Positions 15,983 to 24,291 of a DNA stretch of 64,000 bases are shown one piece after another. The notes beneath the pieces are model-generated. The model was not told the DNA's origin and did no database searches. It saw nothing but the letters and a program-made list of their open reading frames with translations. Source of the DNA: Streptomyces luteolifulvus (GTDB lineage Bacteria; Actinomycetota; Actinomycetes; Streptomycetales; Streptomycetaceae); the NCBI RefSeq assembly GCF_008806595.1, contig NZ_VZRB01000023.1, positions 62,001-126,000 on the forward strand, read 5' to 3'. Each line of letters starts with the position of its first letter. Positions within the stretch are counted from its first letter, which is position 1. The translations under genes and the position numbers were made by a program.

Positions 15983-16348
15983 TCACACCGGGTCGACGTG
16001 CTCCCTGCCCTCGACCCCGCGCAGCAGATCCCGCCCGAACTCCACCATCTTCTTCGCGTAGTCCTCGGTCCACTCGGCCCGGTCCGCGATGTCCGCCGTC
16101 GTCAGCCGGTCGAACCGCCGGGGATCCGCCAGCTGGGCCGCCGCGATCGCCTGGTACTCCACCGCGCGGTCCGTCGCGGCGCGGAACGCGAGGGTCAGCT
16201 CCGTCGCCCGGGCCAGCAGCGCGCGCGGATCCTCGATCGACTCCAGGTCGAAGAAGTGCTCCGGGTCGGCTGCCACCTGCGTGGGCTCGAAGAGCAGGGG
16301 CGCGGGGCGTAGCCGCGGTTCGTTCCGATGCGGCGTGGGCTCCGCCAT
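15983..16348 (-). CDS. Small conserved hypothetical protein
   Basis: This 121-residue acidic soluble protein has no signal peptide or membrane segment. It is probably all helical: SIEDPRALLARATELTLAFR, AVEYQAIAAAQLADP and TEDYAKKMVEFGRDLLRGV. The ATG at 16348 has GAGGCC in front. It lies 117 bases upstream of the previous gene on the same strand. I do not recognise a family. Its compositional bias matches real genes of the window and it has no longer competing frame, so I regard it as coding. Confidence 0.6.
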   Translation of the reverse strand: MAEPTPHRNEPRLRPAPLLFEPTQVAADPEHFFDLESIEDPRALLARATELTLAFRAATDRAVEYQAIAAAQLADPRRFDRLTTADIADRAEWTEDYAKKMVEFGRDLLRGVEGREHVDPV

Positions 16349-16484
16349 GTCTCGGCCTCCTCGTTGCTGCGGATGTCACGACGACCCGTCCAGGATGGGC
16401 CACCCTCCATTGTCCCGCGCTCACGCAAGAGGGCTCGTGTGATACGCCTCCCTCTGGGCGGGACTCCGGGAGCGCGGTCCCCGG

Positions 16485-17825
16485 TCAGGGACGCCACGGC
16501 ACCCGGTGTTCTGCCAGCCGCGCGAGTACGGCGTGGTTCGCCTCCCAGCCGTCCGGGAACTTCACGAGGGTTCCCAGCTGGACCGGTTCCGTCGACGGGT
16601 AGTCGTCGAGCAGGTCGCCCACGCCGGCCCGGCACACCACGATGCAGGCGTGGCGGTGCCGGGAGGTCAGGACGCACAGGCGGCCCGTCTCCAGGTGGAA
16701 CGCGGTGGCGTCGGGGCGGCCGGAGAGAGGGTGCAGGACGACCGTCACATCGAACTCACGGCCCTGGAGCCGGTTCGCCGTGTCGACGGTGACATCCGTG
16801 GCACCCAGTTCCGCGAGGGCCGCGCGGACCGCCGCCGCCTGGTCCCGGTGTGCCGTGCCGACGGCGATGCGGTCGGCGGTGAGGGGGACGGGACCGGCCG
16901 AGCGTTCCGACGTGGCGGCGCCGCCCCGGTCCAGCAGACGTCGTACGACCGTCGCCACCGCACGGACCGCCTCCGGGTCCGTGCGCGGGGTGTGCCGTGC
17001 GGGCAGCTCCAGCAGGCCCCAGCCGGACTCCGCCGCCTCGTCGATCACCCGGTCGGGGCCGGAGCCGTCCGAGGGCACTGCGAAGGCGAGCCGCCGGTCG
17101 CCGTGGTCCGTGCCGCTGCGGAACGGGGTGTACGGGTAGAAGGCGTCGGAGACGAGGGGCGCCGCGGACGCCGGGAGCCGCCACGACACCGGCAGGCGGT
17201 GCTGCGGCAGCTCGGGGTTGTGGGCGAGCAGGGTCGTCACGGCGGAGGCCGACGGGTCGTACGACAGACCCGCCCACTGCTCGCCGCCAACGATCGAGAA
17301 GGGGTCCAGCTGGCCGGGGTCGCCCACGAACAGCGCCCGTTCGAAGAGCCCGGCGACGGCGAGCAGCGCGTCCGAACGCATCTGGTAGGCCTCGTCGACG
17401 ATCGCGTGCCGCCATGGTTCGTCGACCTTGACGTGGGCCCACTTGGCGGCGGTGGAGATCACGACCGCGAGACCGGTCAGATCGGCAGCCTTGGCGGACT
17501 TGCGGACGTTCGGCAGGCCGTCCAGCGCCTTGTCGTACGGGTCGGCGTCGCTGCTGTGCAGCCGGCCCACCGGCAGCTCGGGGCTCTTCTCGGCGAGCCT
17601 GACGACGAGATCGTCGACCTGGGCGTTGGTCTGCGCGACGACCATCAGCGGGCGTCCGGCGTCGGCGAGTTCGAGGGCGGCGCGCACCACGAGCGTGGAC
17701 TTGCCGGCGCCGGGCGGAGAGTCGACGACGACACCGCGGTGGGTGCCGTGCAGGGTGTCGTGGAGGATCGCGTCGGTCGCCCGGGCGGCGGCGGCACCGG
17801 GGTCGAAACCGGCCTGGGCGGTCAC
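16485..17825 (-). CDS. Superfamily 1 (Upf1/Dna2-like) helicase
   Basis: This 446-residue ATPase carries SF1 helicase motifs: Walker A SPPGAGKS (36-43), Walker B VDEAY (143-147), motif III GDPGQLDP (168-175), motif IV SWRLP (214-218), motif V DTANRLQGREFD (348-359) and motif VI LTSRHRHA (386-393). The order and wording fit the SF1B branch that includes Dna2 and Upf1. GTG 17825 overlaps the stop of the preceding gene (GTGA). It is the last gene of a three-gene operon whose first product is a RecB/Cas4-like nuclease. The likely role is unwinding DNA to feed that nuclease in repair or defence; the exact pathway is unknown. Confidence 0.82.
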   Translation of the reverse strand: MTAQAGFDPGAAAARATDAILHDTLHGTHRGVVVDSPPGAGKSTLVVRAALELADAGRPLMVVAQTNAQVDDLVVRLAEKSPELPVGRLHSSDADPYDKALDGLPNVRKSAKAADLTGLAVVISTAAKWAHVKVDEPWRHAIVDEAYQMRSDALLAVAGLFERALFVGDPGQLDPFSIVGGEQWAGLSYDPSASAVTTLLAHNPELPQHRLPVSWRLPASAAPLVSDAFYPYTPFRSGTDHGDRRLAFAVPSDGSGPDRVIDEAAESGWGLLELPARHTPRTDPEAVRAVATVVRRLLDRGGAATSERSAGPVPLTADRIAVGTAHRDQAAAVRAALAELGATDVTVDTANRLQGREFDVTVVLHPLSGRPDATAFHLETGRLCVLTSRHRHACIVVCRAGVGDLLDDYPSTEPVQLGTLVKFPDGWEANHAVLARLAEHRVPWRP

Positions 17826-19435
17826 AGGACGTCCTCCGGGGTCAGGGGGTCGGCGGCTTCCGGTACGGCCTGCTCGCCCGGCGGGCCGCCGTGCGTCCAC
17901 GGGGTCTGCTCCGGGTCGGGCAGCTTCGCCCCGCCGCGCTGCTCGTGCTCGAACAGGGTGAAGCACACGCGGTGGCCCTTCTCCGGGACGGATCCCGCCT
18001 CGGGCTCCTTGCCGCGGCCCATCTTGTCGACGATCCGCAGGACCAGGAGCACGGCGCCGTCCCCGGTGTCCTCAGGGCCGACGGATTCCACGAACTCGGC
18101 CGCCTGGGGCTTGCCGCCCAGTGAGCGGTAGACCTTCGCGCGCTCCCCGAGGTACGGCCGGTCGTCCGTGCGGACCGTCACCAGCGGGCGCGGGCTCGGC
18201 CGCTTTCCCTCGCTGTACGCCATGACGACATCGGTGACCTCGCCCGCGAACGCCTCCCCGGCCAGCCGCCGCCCCGCCATCACCAGCGGGTCGTCGAGGG
18301 CCTCCTGAGCATCGAGGCGGGCCTGCTCGCGCTCGCGCGTGGCCAGTTTGTTCGCGGCGGTCACCGCGTCGTCGCGGCGCGGCTGCGGCGGCTCACCGGC
18401 GACGACTCGGTCGCGGTGGCCGGTGAACGACCAGCGGTCGCGCGTCCACCGCTCCTCGGCATACGCCCCCGCGGGCAGCTCCCGCAGCAGGTCGAGGCCG
18501 CGCCACACCGCGTCCCAGGTGGGCCGGGTACGGCTCTCGACCAGGGCACGGATCTCCCGCTCGGCGGCCGTGAGCGCGGCGAGCCGGTCGTCCGCCTCCA
18601 GGCCGTCCTCGGCGGCGGCCAGCGTCGTGCGGGCGCGGTCGTAGCGCTCGATGGCGGGGGCGAGCAGCTTGTTGTCGAACGCAGGGTCGGTGGCGGGACC
18701 GGCGGGCGGACACAGCAGCTGGCCCCGGGCATCGCGCGCCAGCTCGGCCGTGAGCGCGGCCTCGGCGCCCGGGGTCCCCTCCGGCGGGTCGATCCAGGCG
18801 AGCAGGGCGCCCAGGTGCTGGTCCTCCAGCGTGGACTGGCCGGTCGCCCAGTGCCGGGCCAGTACGTCCGTCATGGCCAGCAGCAGCGAGGAGCCGGGCA
18901 CCCGGGCCCGCTCCCCGAAGTGCGTCAGCCATCGCCCGAGCAACGGCACCCGGGGCGGGGCGGGGTGCGGGGTCTCCGGGTCCTGGTCCGCCGTACGCCG
19001 AAAGCGCATGGAGCGCCCGAGCAGCCGTACGAGGTCGATGCCCGCGCGGCTCGGCACGATCAGCTGCGGGGCGTCCGCGCACAGTTCGACCTCGACCTTG
19101 ACCCGCTTGCCGGTCTCCGGGTCGGTCTCGTTGCGCTCGGCGGCTTCGACGGCGTCGGCGTACGCCTCGACGTACGGCAGGACCACGTCCGCCAGTTCGG
19201 CCAGGAACGCGAACCGCAGATCACGGTCGCGCGGCTGCGGTACGACGAGCAGCTGCGGCGCGTCCCGGTCGGTGCCGACCAGCGCGCCGAGCGGGGCGCC
19301 GGCCTCACCGGCGGTGGTCAGCGGCACCAGGACCAGCGGCCGGTCCGACAGATGCCGGTGACGGACGGTGGCGGCGGGCTGGGCGCGGCCGGTGGTGACG
19401 GCTTCCAGCCGGGCGAGGGCGGAGATCAGCGACAT
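17822..19435 (-). CDS. Unknown 537-residue protein of the nuclease-helicase operon
   Basis: I do not recognise a family. The N-terminal half is mixed alpha/beta (LLVVPQPRDRDLRFAFLAEL; VELCADAPQLIVPSRAGIDL). Residues around 260-310 form a charged, probably coiled-coil region (RYDRARTTLAAAEDGLEA, ALTAAEREIRALVESR). The C-terminal part has short beta-like strands (PRPLVTVRTDDRPYLGERAK; AVLLVLRIVDKMG; HRVCFTLFEHE) that could form a barrel of the kind inserted in Dna2/Upf1-type helicases. It overlaps the nuclease gene by 10 bases and the helicase gene by 4, so all three are made together. It may be the bridging or DNA-binding subunit; this is inference from context only. Confidence 0.7.
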   Translation of the reverse strand: MSLISALARLEAVTTGRAQPAATVRHRHLSDRPLVLVPLTTAGEAGAPLGALVGTDRDAPQLLVVPQPRDRDLRFAFLAELADVVLPYVEAYADAVEAAERNETDPETGKRVKVEVELCADAPQLIVPSRAGIDLVRLLGRSMRFRRTADQDPETPHPAPPRVPLLGRWLTHFGERARVPGSSLLLAMTDVLARHWATGQSTLEDQHLGALLAWIDPPEGTPGAEAALTAELARDARGQLLCPPAGPATDPAFDNKLLAPAIERYDRARTTLAAAEDGLEADDRLAALTAAEREIRALVESRTRPTWDAVWRGLDLLRELPAGAYAEERWTRDRWSFTGHRDRVVAGEPPQPRRDDAVTAANKLATREREQARLDAQEALDDPLVMAGRRLAGEAFAGEVTDVVMAYSEGKRPSPRPLVTVRTDDRPYLGERAKVYRSLGGKPQAAEFVESVGPEDTGDGAVLLVLRIVDKMGRGKEPEAGSVPEKGHRVCFTLFEHEQRGGAKLPDPEQTPWTHGGPPGEQAVPEAADPLTPEDVL

Positions 19436-20619
19436 CCGGCCGTCACCCCCTGGCCGAGCGCCTCGGCCCGCAGTTCCGCCGCTCTGCGCAGTGCCGCCAC
19501 CGCCGGGTCCTCCGGATCGCCCGCTTCCCCGCGGGCCGCCGCCAGGACGTCCGCGACGGTGGTCAGACCGCCCAGTTCCGCGCGGACCGAGCGGCCGAGG
19601 GCGGTGACCGCGCCGGCCGTGCGGGAGCGGTCGCGGCAGTGGAAGGCGAGCTCACAGGTGGACAGGCACTCGGGCGCGTAGGTCGCCGGGACCGACTCCA
19701 CGGCCGCCGTGAGCTCGGCGGCGGGCCGGTCCGGGGCGAAACAGGTGCCCTCGGGGAGGCTCTCGGCGATGTCCTGGATACGGGTGAGGCGGGTCAGCTG
19801 ACGGGCGGTGACCGCGCGCTGTTTGCGGACGTCGACGGCGGACCCGGCGGGCAGGTTGGAAAAGTCCTTGGGGCACACGAGCAGCACGCGATGGCGTACC
19901 CGCGGGGCCGGAGCCTCCTGGGCGAGGCGCGCGGCGACCTGCTCCAGCGCGATCACGTACACCGCGGCCTGGCGGGCGGCCGCGCCCACCTTCGCCGGGT
20001 CCGCTGAGCCGTCCAGCATCGGGAAGGACTTGATCTCCACGACGGTCCAGCTGCCGTCCGGGTGCACCACCACCGCGTCCGGCTCCAGGAAGGCGGGGGA
20101 ACCGGCGACGTCGAGCGCGAGCATCGGATGGTCGAGCAGTGTCCAGGTGCCGGCCGCGGTGGCCTCGCGCAGCGCGAGGGACGTCCGCGCCGCACGGCCC
20201 TCGGGGCCGATGGCGGACAGCTCGGGCACCTGGGCGTGCGACGGCGGCTCCGCTCCCGGATCCAGCTTCTCGTGCACCAGCCGCAGCAACTCCGCGCCGC
20301 CGTCCCCCTTGACCCGCGCCTCGAACGCATTGCCCCGGGTGAGCGCGAACTGCGACTGCCCGAAGGCGGACGGCGAGCCCAACGCGCTCGCCAGCGCCGC
20401 CTTGTTCACTCCGGCGCCGTCGAGGATCGCGCGCCGGTTGCAGCCCGGGTTGGCGGCGAGGGCGGCCAGGGCGCGCGCGTCCAGCGCCTTGGCCGGTACG
20501 TCGGGACCGCGGAGGTTAGCGAGCCGCCGCCGCAGCGCCGTCTCCCGCGTCCGTGGAAGAGGCACCCGGCTCGGCTCCCGATCCGATCCGTGACTCGCGC
20601 TGCCGTGGTATTCGCTCAC
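19426..20619 (-). CDS. RecB/Cas4-like PD-(D/E)XK nuclease with cysteine cluster
   Basis: From GTG 20619 this 397-residue protein shows the RecB-family nuclease motifs in order: GNAFE (96-100), the catalytic Asp181 in LEPDAVVV, Glu195-Ile-Lys197 in VVEIKSFP, and the QxxxY motif at Gln217-Tyr221. Cysteines are placed as in Cas4, AddB and Dna2: one N-terminal (Cys60, NPGCNRR) and a C-terminal set Cys318, Cys322 and Cys328 (C-x3-C-x5-C), so a 4Fe-4S cluster is likely. Alternative starts are GTG 20565 (with GGGAG nine bases before) and ATG 20685. It opens the operon ahead of the 537-residue protein and the SF1 helicase. No cas1 or cas2 is nearby, so this is not a CRISPR Cas4. Confidence 0.8.
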   Translation of the reverse strand: MSEYHGSASHGSDREPSRVPLPRTRETALRRRLANLRGPDVPAKALDARALAALAANPGCNRRAILDGAGVNKAALASALGSPSAFGQSQFALTRGNAFEARVKGDGGAELLRLVHEKLDPGAEPPSHAQVPELSAIGPEGRAARTSLALREATAAGTWTLLDHPMLALDVAGSPAFLEPDAVVVHPDGSWTVVEIKSFPMLDGSADPAKVGAAARQAAVYVIALEQVAARLAQEAPAPRVRHRVLLVCPKDFSNLPAGSAVDVRKQRAVTARQLTRLTRIQDIAESLPEGTCFAPDRPAAELTAAVESVPATYAPECLSTCELAFHCRDRSRTAGAVTALGRSVRAELGGLTTVADVLAAARGEAGDPEDPAVAALRRAAELRAEALGQGVTAGCR

Positions 20620-21469
20620 CCGCGGAAGTCTGGCATCCGTCACTGACAATCGGGGCCGGAGTGCCGACGGAGCGCGCTGCGACAAGTGAACTCCGGCCCT
20701 CGAACCGGGCCCTGATCCGGTCCGCGTACCGCATCACGAGCGGCGCGAGCAGCAGTCCGGCGCCCATCACGGCGGCGCCCGCGACGGCGTCGAGGAAGTA
20801 GTGGTTGGCGGTGCCCATCACCACGATCGTGGTCAGCAGCGGGTAGGCGACGCCCAGGACCTTGGCGGTACGCGTTCCGCCGTACCGCCACAGCATGACC
20901 CCGCACCACAGTGCCCAGCCCACGTGCAGGCTCGGCATGGCCGCGTACTGGTTCGTCATGCCGCCCAGGCCCCGCGGCGCGCTCGCCTCGCCGCCCCACC
21001 AGCCGTACGAGCTGTACTGGGCCATCGTGTCGACGAATCCGTAGCCGTCCGCGAGGAGGCGGGGCGGGCAGGTCGGCAGCAGGGTGAAGCCGATCAGGCC
21101 TATGAAGGTGGACGTCATCAGCCAGGTGCGGGCCGCGCGGTAGTGCTCGGCACGCGACCGGAAGATCCAGACCAGGATCACGGGCGTGACGAGGTAGTGC
21201 AGCGACGCGTAGCAGAAGTCGGCCGGGACGCCGAGCCACGCCTCGCGTGTGAAAAGGCGGTTGAGCGGGTGCTCCGCGTTGATGTGCAGGACCTTCTCGA
21301 CGCGCAGGATGCCCAGGCCGTGGTCGACGGCGGTCGACACATCGCCCCGCGCGAGGAGCCGGCCGGCGGAGTAGCAGGCGTACACCAGCAGGATCAGCGG
21401 CAGTTCGGTCCACCAGCGCAGGCGGGTCCGTGGGGCCACCTCGATGCCTGGTGCCTCGGTCTGCGGCAT
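20516..21469 (-). CDS. PAP2-superfamily membrane phosphatase
   Basis: This 317-residue integral membrane protein has about six hydrophobic segments. The PAP2 signature is MPSLHVGWALW and NHYFLDAVAGA, the form found in the inositol phosphorylceramide synthase-like (PAP2_3) branch. The basic residues of the first signature are less clear. Such enzymes remove or transfer phosphate from lipids at the membrane. ATG 21469 is preceded by GGGAGG. The last 60 or so residues are hydrophilic and low in complexity, and their codons overlap the start of the nuclease gene by about 100 bases in another frame. Substrate unknown. Confidence 0.82.
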   Translation of the reverse strand: MPQTEAPGIEVAPRTRLRWWTELPLILLVYACYSAGRLLARGDVSTAVDHGLGILRVEKVLHINAEHPLNRLFTREAWLGVPADFCYASLHYLVTPVILVWIFRSRAEHYRAARTWLMTSTFIGLIGFTLLPTCPPRLLADGYGFVDTMAQYSSYGWWGGEASAPRGLGGMTNQYAAMPSLHVGWALWCGVMLWRYGGTRTAKVLGVAYPLLTTIVVMGTANHYFLDAVAGAAVMGAGLLLAPLVMRYADRIRARFEGRSSLVAARSVGTPAPIVSDGCQTSAGERIPRQRESRIGSGAEPGASSTDAGDGAAAAAR

Positions 21470-21685
21470 CCGATCGCCCTCCCCCTTCGATGTCGCGCGG
21501 CGCCCGGAACCTGGGCCGTGCCACTTTACGGTGCATGCACGCGCCCCGGCGGGGCGCCCCCGGCCCTCGAAGACGCAGAGATCGCCCGCCGGGTTGCCCC
21601 GGAGGCCTGCCGGGCAGGCACCCGCACAGGGTGCGGGATGATGGACCGGTTCCGCCTCGGTTTTTCCTGGAAAGGTCCCTCTCGC

Positions 21686-22279
21686 ATGGCACCGCGCATC
21701 CTGCTGGCCCGGCACGGACAGACCGCGTGGTCGCTGTCCGGCAAGCACACCGGCAGGACCGACGTGCCCCTGCTGGAGGAGGGCCGGCACGGCGCCAAGC
21801 TGCTCGGCGAGCGTCTGAACCGGGCGCCGCTCGACGGACTGGCCGGGGCCGAGGTGCGCACCAGCCCGCTGGCACGCGCGCGTGAGACGTGCGAGCTCGC
21901 CGGGTTCGGCGCGCGCGCGAGCACCTGGGACACGCTGCTGGAGTGGGACTACGGCGCCTACGAGGGCATGACGCCGCAGGAGATCCAGGCGGTGCGGCCC
22001 GGCTGGCTGATCTGGCGGGACGGGGTGCCGGAGGGCGAGTCGCTCGCCGAGGTGACCGCCCGGGCCGACGAGGTGGTGGCGTGGGCACGGGCCGCGGACC
22101 GGGATGTGCTGGTCTTCGCGCACGGCCACATACTGCGCTCCATCGGCGCGCGGTGGCTGGGCCTGCCGATCGACTTCGCCGCGCGGATACGGCTGAACCC
22201 GACGTCACTGTCCGTCCTGGGCTGGGCGTACGGGGAGCCCGCGATCGAGAGCTGGAACGATCTGGGGCACCTGGCCTAG
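21686..22279 (+). CDS. Histidine phosphatase family protein
   Basis: This 197-residue phosphoglycerate-mutase-like phosphatase has the catalytic LARHGQTAWSLSGKHTGR at its N-terminus, the TSPLARARETCELAG segment, the acidic ESLAEV region and the second catalytic histidine in VFAHGHILR. Such enzymes remove phosphate from a small molecule through a phosphohistidine. ATG 21686 follows AAAGG. It is divergent from the PAP2 gene. Its TAG stop codon lies in the CTAG sequence at the left end of a MITE (22275-22466), so the insertion landed exactly at the end of the gene without changing the protein much. Confidence 0.87.
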   Translation: MAPRILLARHGQTAWSLSGKHTGRTDVPLLEEGRHGAKLLGERLNRAPLDGLAGAEVRTSPLARARETCELAGFGARASTWDTLLEWDYGAYEGMTPQEIQAVRPGWLIWRDGVPEGESLAEVTARADEVVAWARAADRDVLVFAHGHILRSIGARWLGLPIDFAARIRLNPTSLSVLGWAYGEPAIESWNDLGHLA

Positions 22280-22466
22280 GGGGTGTCGTTTGGATCAGGC
22301 TGGCCGTGAGAAGCGGCGCCTTGCATCCAGGTCGAGCGGGGTGTGGTGCGTGCAGCTGCAAGGCGGAGGAGGGCGTCGACGCGGAGCGTCGGCAACCGAC
22401 GACAACGCGGCAGATGTGCGTGCCACACCCCGCGACGCCGGCATGATCCAAACGACACCCCCTAGG
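22275..22466. mobile_element. MITE-like element with 23-bp perfect terminal inverted repeats
   Basis: Bases 22275-22297 (starting CCTAGGGGGTGTCGTTTGG) are repeated as an exact inverted copy at 22444-22466. The 192-bp unit has no open frame of its own. A second inverted pair lies within it (GGGGTGTGGTGCGTGCA near 22339 and its near-complement ending 22427), so the whole can fold into a long hairpin. CTAG occurs at both outer ends and is the likely duplicated target. I would expect an IS5-type transposase to have moved it, but none is in the window. Confidence 0.8.
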
Positions 22467-22547
22467 GCCGGCCCAGGCCATGATCCGCCGGACAGGCCCT
22501 GGGGCCCGCCCCCGGGTACGTGGTCCGCAGTCCGCCGGGCGCACGGC

Positions 22548-24011
22548 TCATGTCGTGCGTGGCCGGCTCGCGTGCCGTTCCAGGAACGCCGACACTCCGG
22601 ATGCCCGCCGGTGCGGCAGGAGCACCCGGGCCGTCCCGGCCAGCATCGACTGGATGCGGGACGACTGGACCTCGCCGAGCAGATCGAGGACCCGCATGCC
22701 CGCCGCCGCGGCCTCGTCGGGACGGCCGCCGCGGGCGAGGTCGTCCGTGAGTTCGGCCGTGTAGAGGGCGATGTTGCGCTTGAAGTGCGGATCCTGCAAA
22801 TGGGCCGCACGGCGCGCGTGCCGGGCGGCGCGCGGCCAGTCGCCCAGGGTCGACCAGCACTGGGCCTCCAGCCCCTCCAGTTCGGCCTCTCCGTAGAAGG
22901 TCATCCACTCGGGGTCGGCGTCCGAGGAACCGCGTTCGTAGAGGGCCTGCGCGCGGGCCAGCGCCTGTTCACAGGCGGTGCGGTCGGCGAGCCCCGCCCA
23001 GCCGCCCGCCTCGCGCAGCGCGAGCAGCGACAGCAGCCGGGGGGAGCCCAGGGAGCGCGCAACGCGCTGTGCGGCCTGGGCCGCCCGTACCGCCTCGCGC
23101 GGCCGGCCCGCGTCACGGGCGAGGAAAGCGGTGTTGCAGAAGGCGTGCGCCTCCAGGGCGTCGTCCCCGGTCATCCGGGCGGTCGCGAGCGCCTCCGCGT
23201 AGTGCGAGCGGGCGTCGTCGAAACGGCCCGAGTCGTGGGCCAGCCAGCCCACCGAGATGGCGAGTTCACCGGCGCCGGAGTGGAGCCGGTCGGCGGTCGC
23301 CTGCCGGGTCGCTCCGGCGTCGAGCAGCGCGTACGCCGCGCGCAGGGGAGCCGCCGCGCGCCGGTAGAGGCCGTCCGCGCCGTGCCGGTCGTCGAGCAGC
23401 CGGATCCGGCGGACGGCCTGTTCGAGGACACCCACCTCGCTCGCCCCGACGCGGCGGTGGGGCCGCTGGGCGGCCGCGGCGTCGGGGGCGGACACCAGGG
23501 GGCCCAGTGAGGCGGCGGCCAGCGTGGCGCCCCCGCCGGTCATGAATAGGCGACGCAGCACGTCGCTCTCCTCGTGGTTCTCGTAGTTCTCGTCGTCCTG
23601 GCGACGGTTCTGGTGCGGGTCGTGCGGGTCGTGCGGGTCGTGCGGGTTGTGCGGGTCCTGCCCGTCGTATGTGTCATACGGCTCGGACACCCCTTGCGTC
23701 TCATCCGTGGCGCGAGCCCGGCGTCCGCGGACGGACGAGCGGGGGGCGAAGCCCAGGTCGGCGAGCGTGCGGCCCGGGAACATGTGCAGGAACACCCGTT
23801 CGTACGCGTAGTTGGGGCAGCGGATCTCACCGGCCTCGACCCGACCGACGTAGCGCGCGTCGCAACTGACCCGCTCGCCGATCTCACGGGCGGCCCGTCG
23901 TACCGCAGCGGCGAACTCGGCCGGCGAGCGCTGTCCGCGCAACCGCCGGAACGCGAGATTCGGCTGCGGTGGGGTGGGCTGCTGGGACGAGGTCACCGTT
24001 GACGGCGCCAT
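22548..24011 (-). CDS. HTH regulator with TPR-like C-terminal domain
   Basis: This 487-residue protein has a helix-turn-helix-like N-terminus (residues about 18-90; AAVRRAAREIGERVSCDARYV, then GRVEAGEIRCPNYAYERVF). A low-complexity spacer containing five DPH/NPH triplets (119-133) follows, then RRLFMTGGGATLAAASLG, then a helical repeat domain of TPR type (about 190-480; WLAHDSGRFDDARSHYAEAL, CWSTLGDWPRAARHARRAAH). Similar Streptomyces proteins act as regulators of development or antibiotic production. ATG 24011 is preceded by AGAGGA. The next gene upstream is divergent and encodes a small conserved protein. Ligand and targets are unknown. It resembles NsdA in layout but I do not claim identity. 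Confidence 0.75.
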   Translation of the reverse strand: MAPSTVTSSQQPTPPQPNLAFRRLRGQRSPAEFAAAVRRAAREIGERVSCDARYVGRVEAGEIRCPNYAYERVFLHMFPGRTLADLGFAPRSSVRGRRARATDETQGVSEPYDTYDGQDPHNPHDPHDPHDPHQNRRQDDENYENHEESDVLRRLFMTGGGATLAAASLGPLVSAPDAAAAQRPHRRVGASEVGVLEQAVRRIRLLDDRHGADGLYRRAAAPLRAAYALLDAGATRQATADRLHSGAGELAISVGWLAHDSGRFDDARSHYAEALATARMTGDDALEAHAFCNTAFLARDAGRPREAVRAAQAAQRVARSLGSPRLLSLLALREAGGWAGLADRTACEQALARAQALYERGSSDADPEWMTFYGEAELEGLEAQCWSTLGDWPRAARHARRAAHLQDPHFKRNIALYTAELTDDLARGGRPDEAAAAGMRVLDLLGEVQSSRIQSMLAGTARVLLPHRRASGVSAFLERHASRPRTT

Positions 24012-24291
24012 GGCCGGTCCTCTCGTACGAACCGTCGAACCATGCCGGATCGGGGCGACTTGTCTCACTTGTCCGAGTGTCCGCCCTGATCTCCGGCGGG
24101 CAAGAACGTACCTGCTGTGCCGGACCCGTGATGCGGTGTTTGGCTACAAACCGGATATCTCATACGTGATCTGCCATGAACTGCCATCCTTTGCGGCGGA
24201 CTTCCGCCGTAGCCGTTGACGCCCGGACGCGTTGGACTCCGTGGACCGGGAGCCACCCGACTCCCGACCCGCTCGTCCGAGGAGGCGTTCT

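Noticed and set aside
19426..20619. CRISPR-associated Cas4
   Set aside because: No cas1, cas2 or repeat array anywhere in the window; Dna2/AddB-type roles fit better with the neighbouring helicase.
22548..24011. Calling the HTH/TPR-like regulator NsdA
   Set aside because: Only the overall layout is similar; NsdA lies elsewhere in S. coelicolor and no specific motif supports identity.
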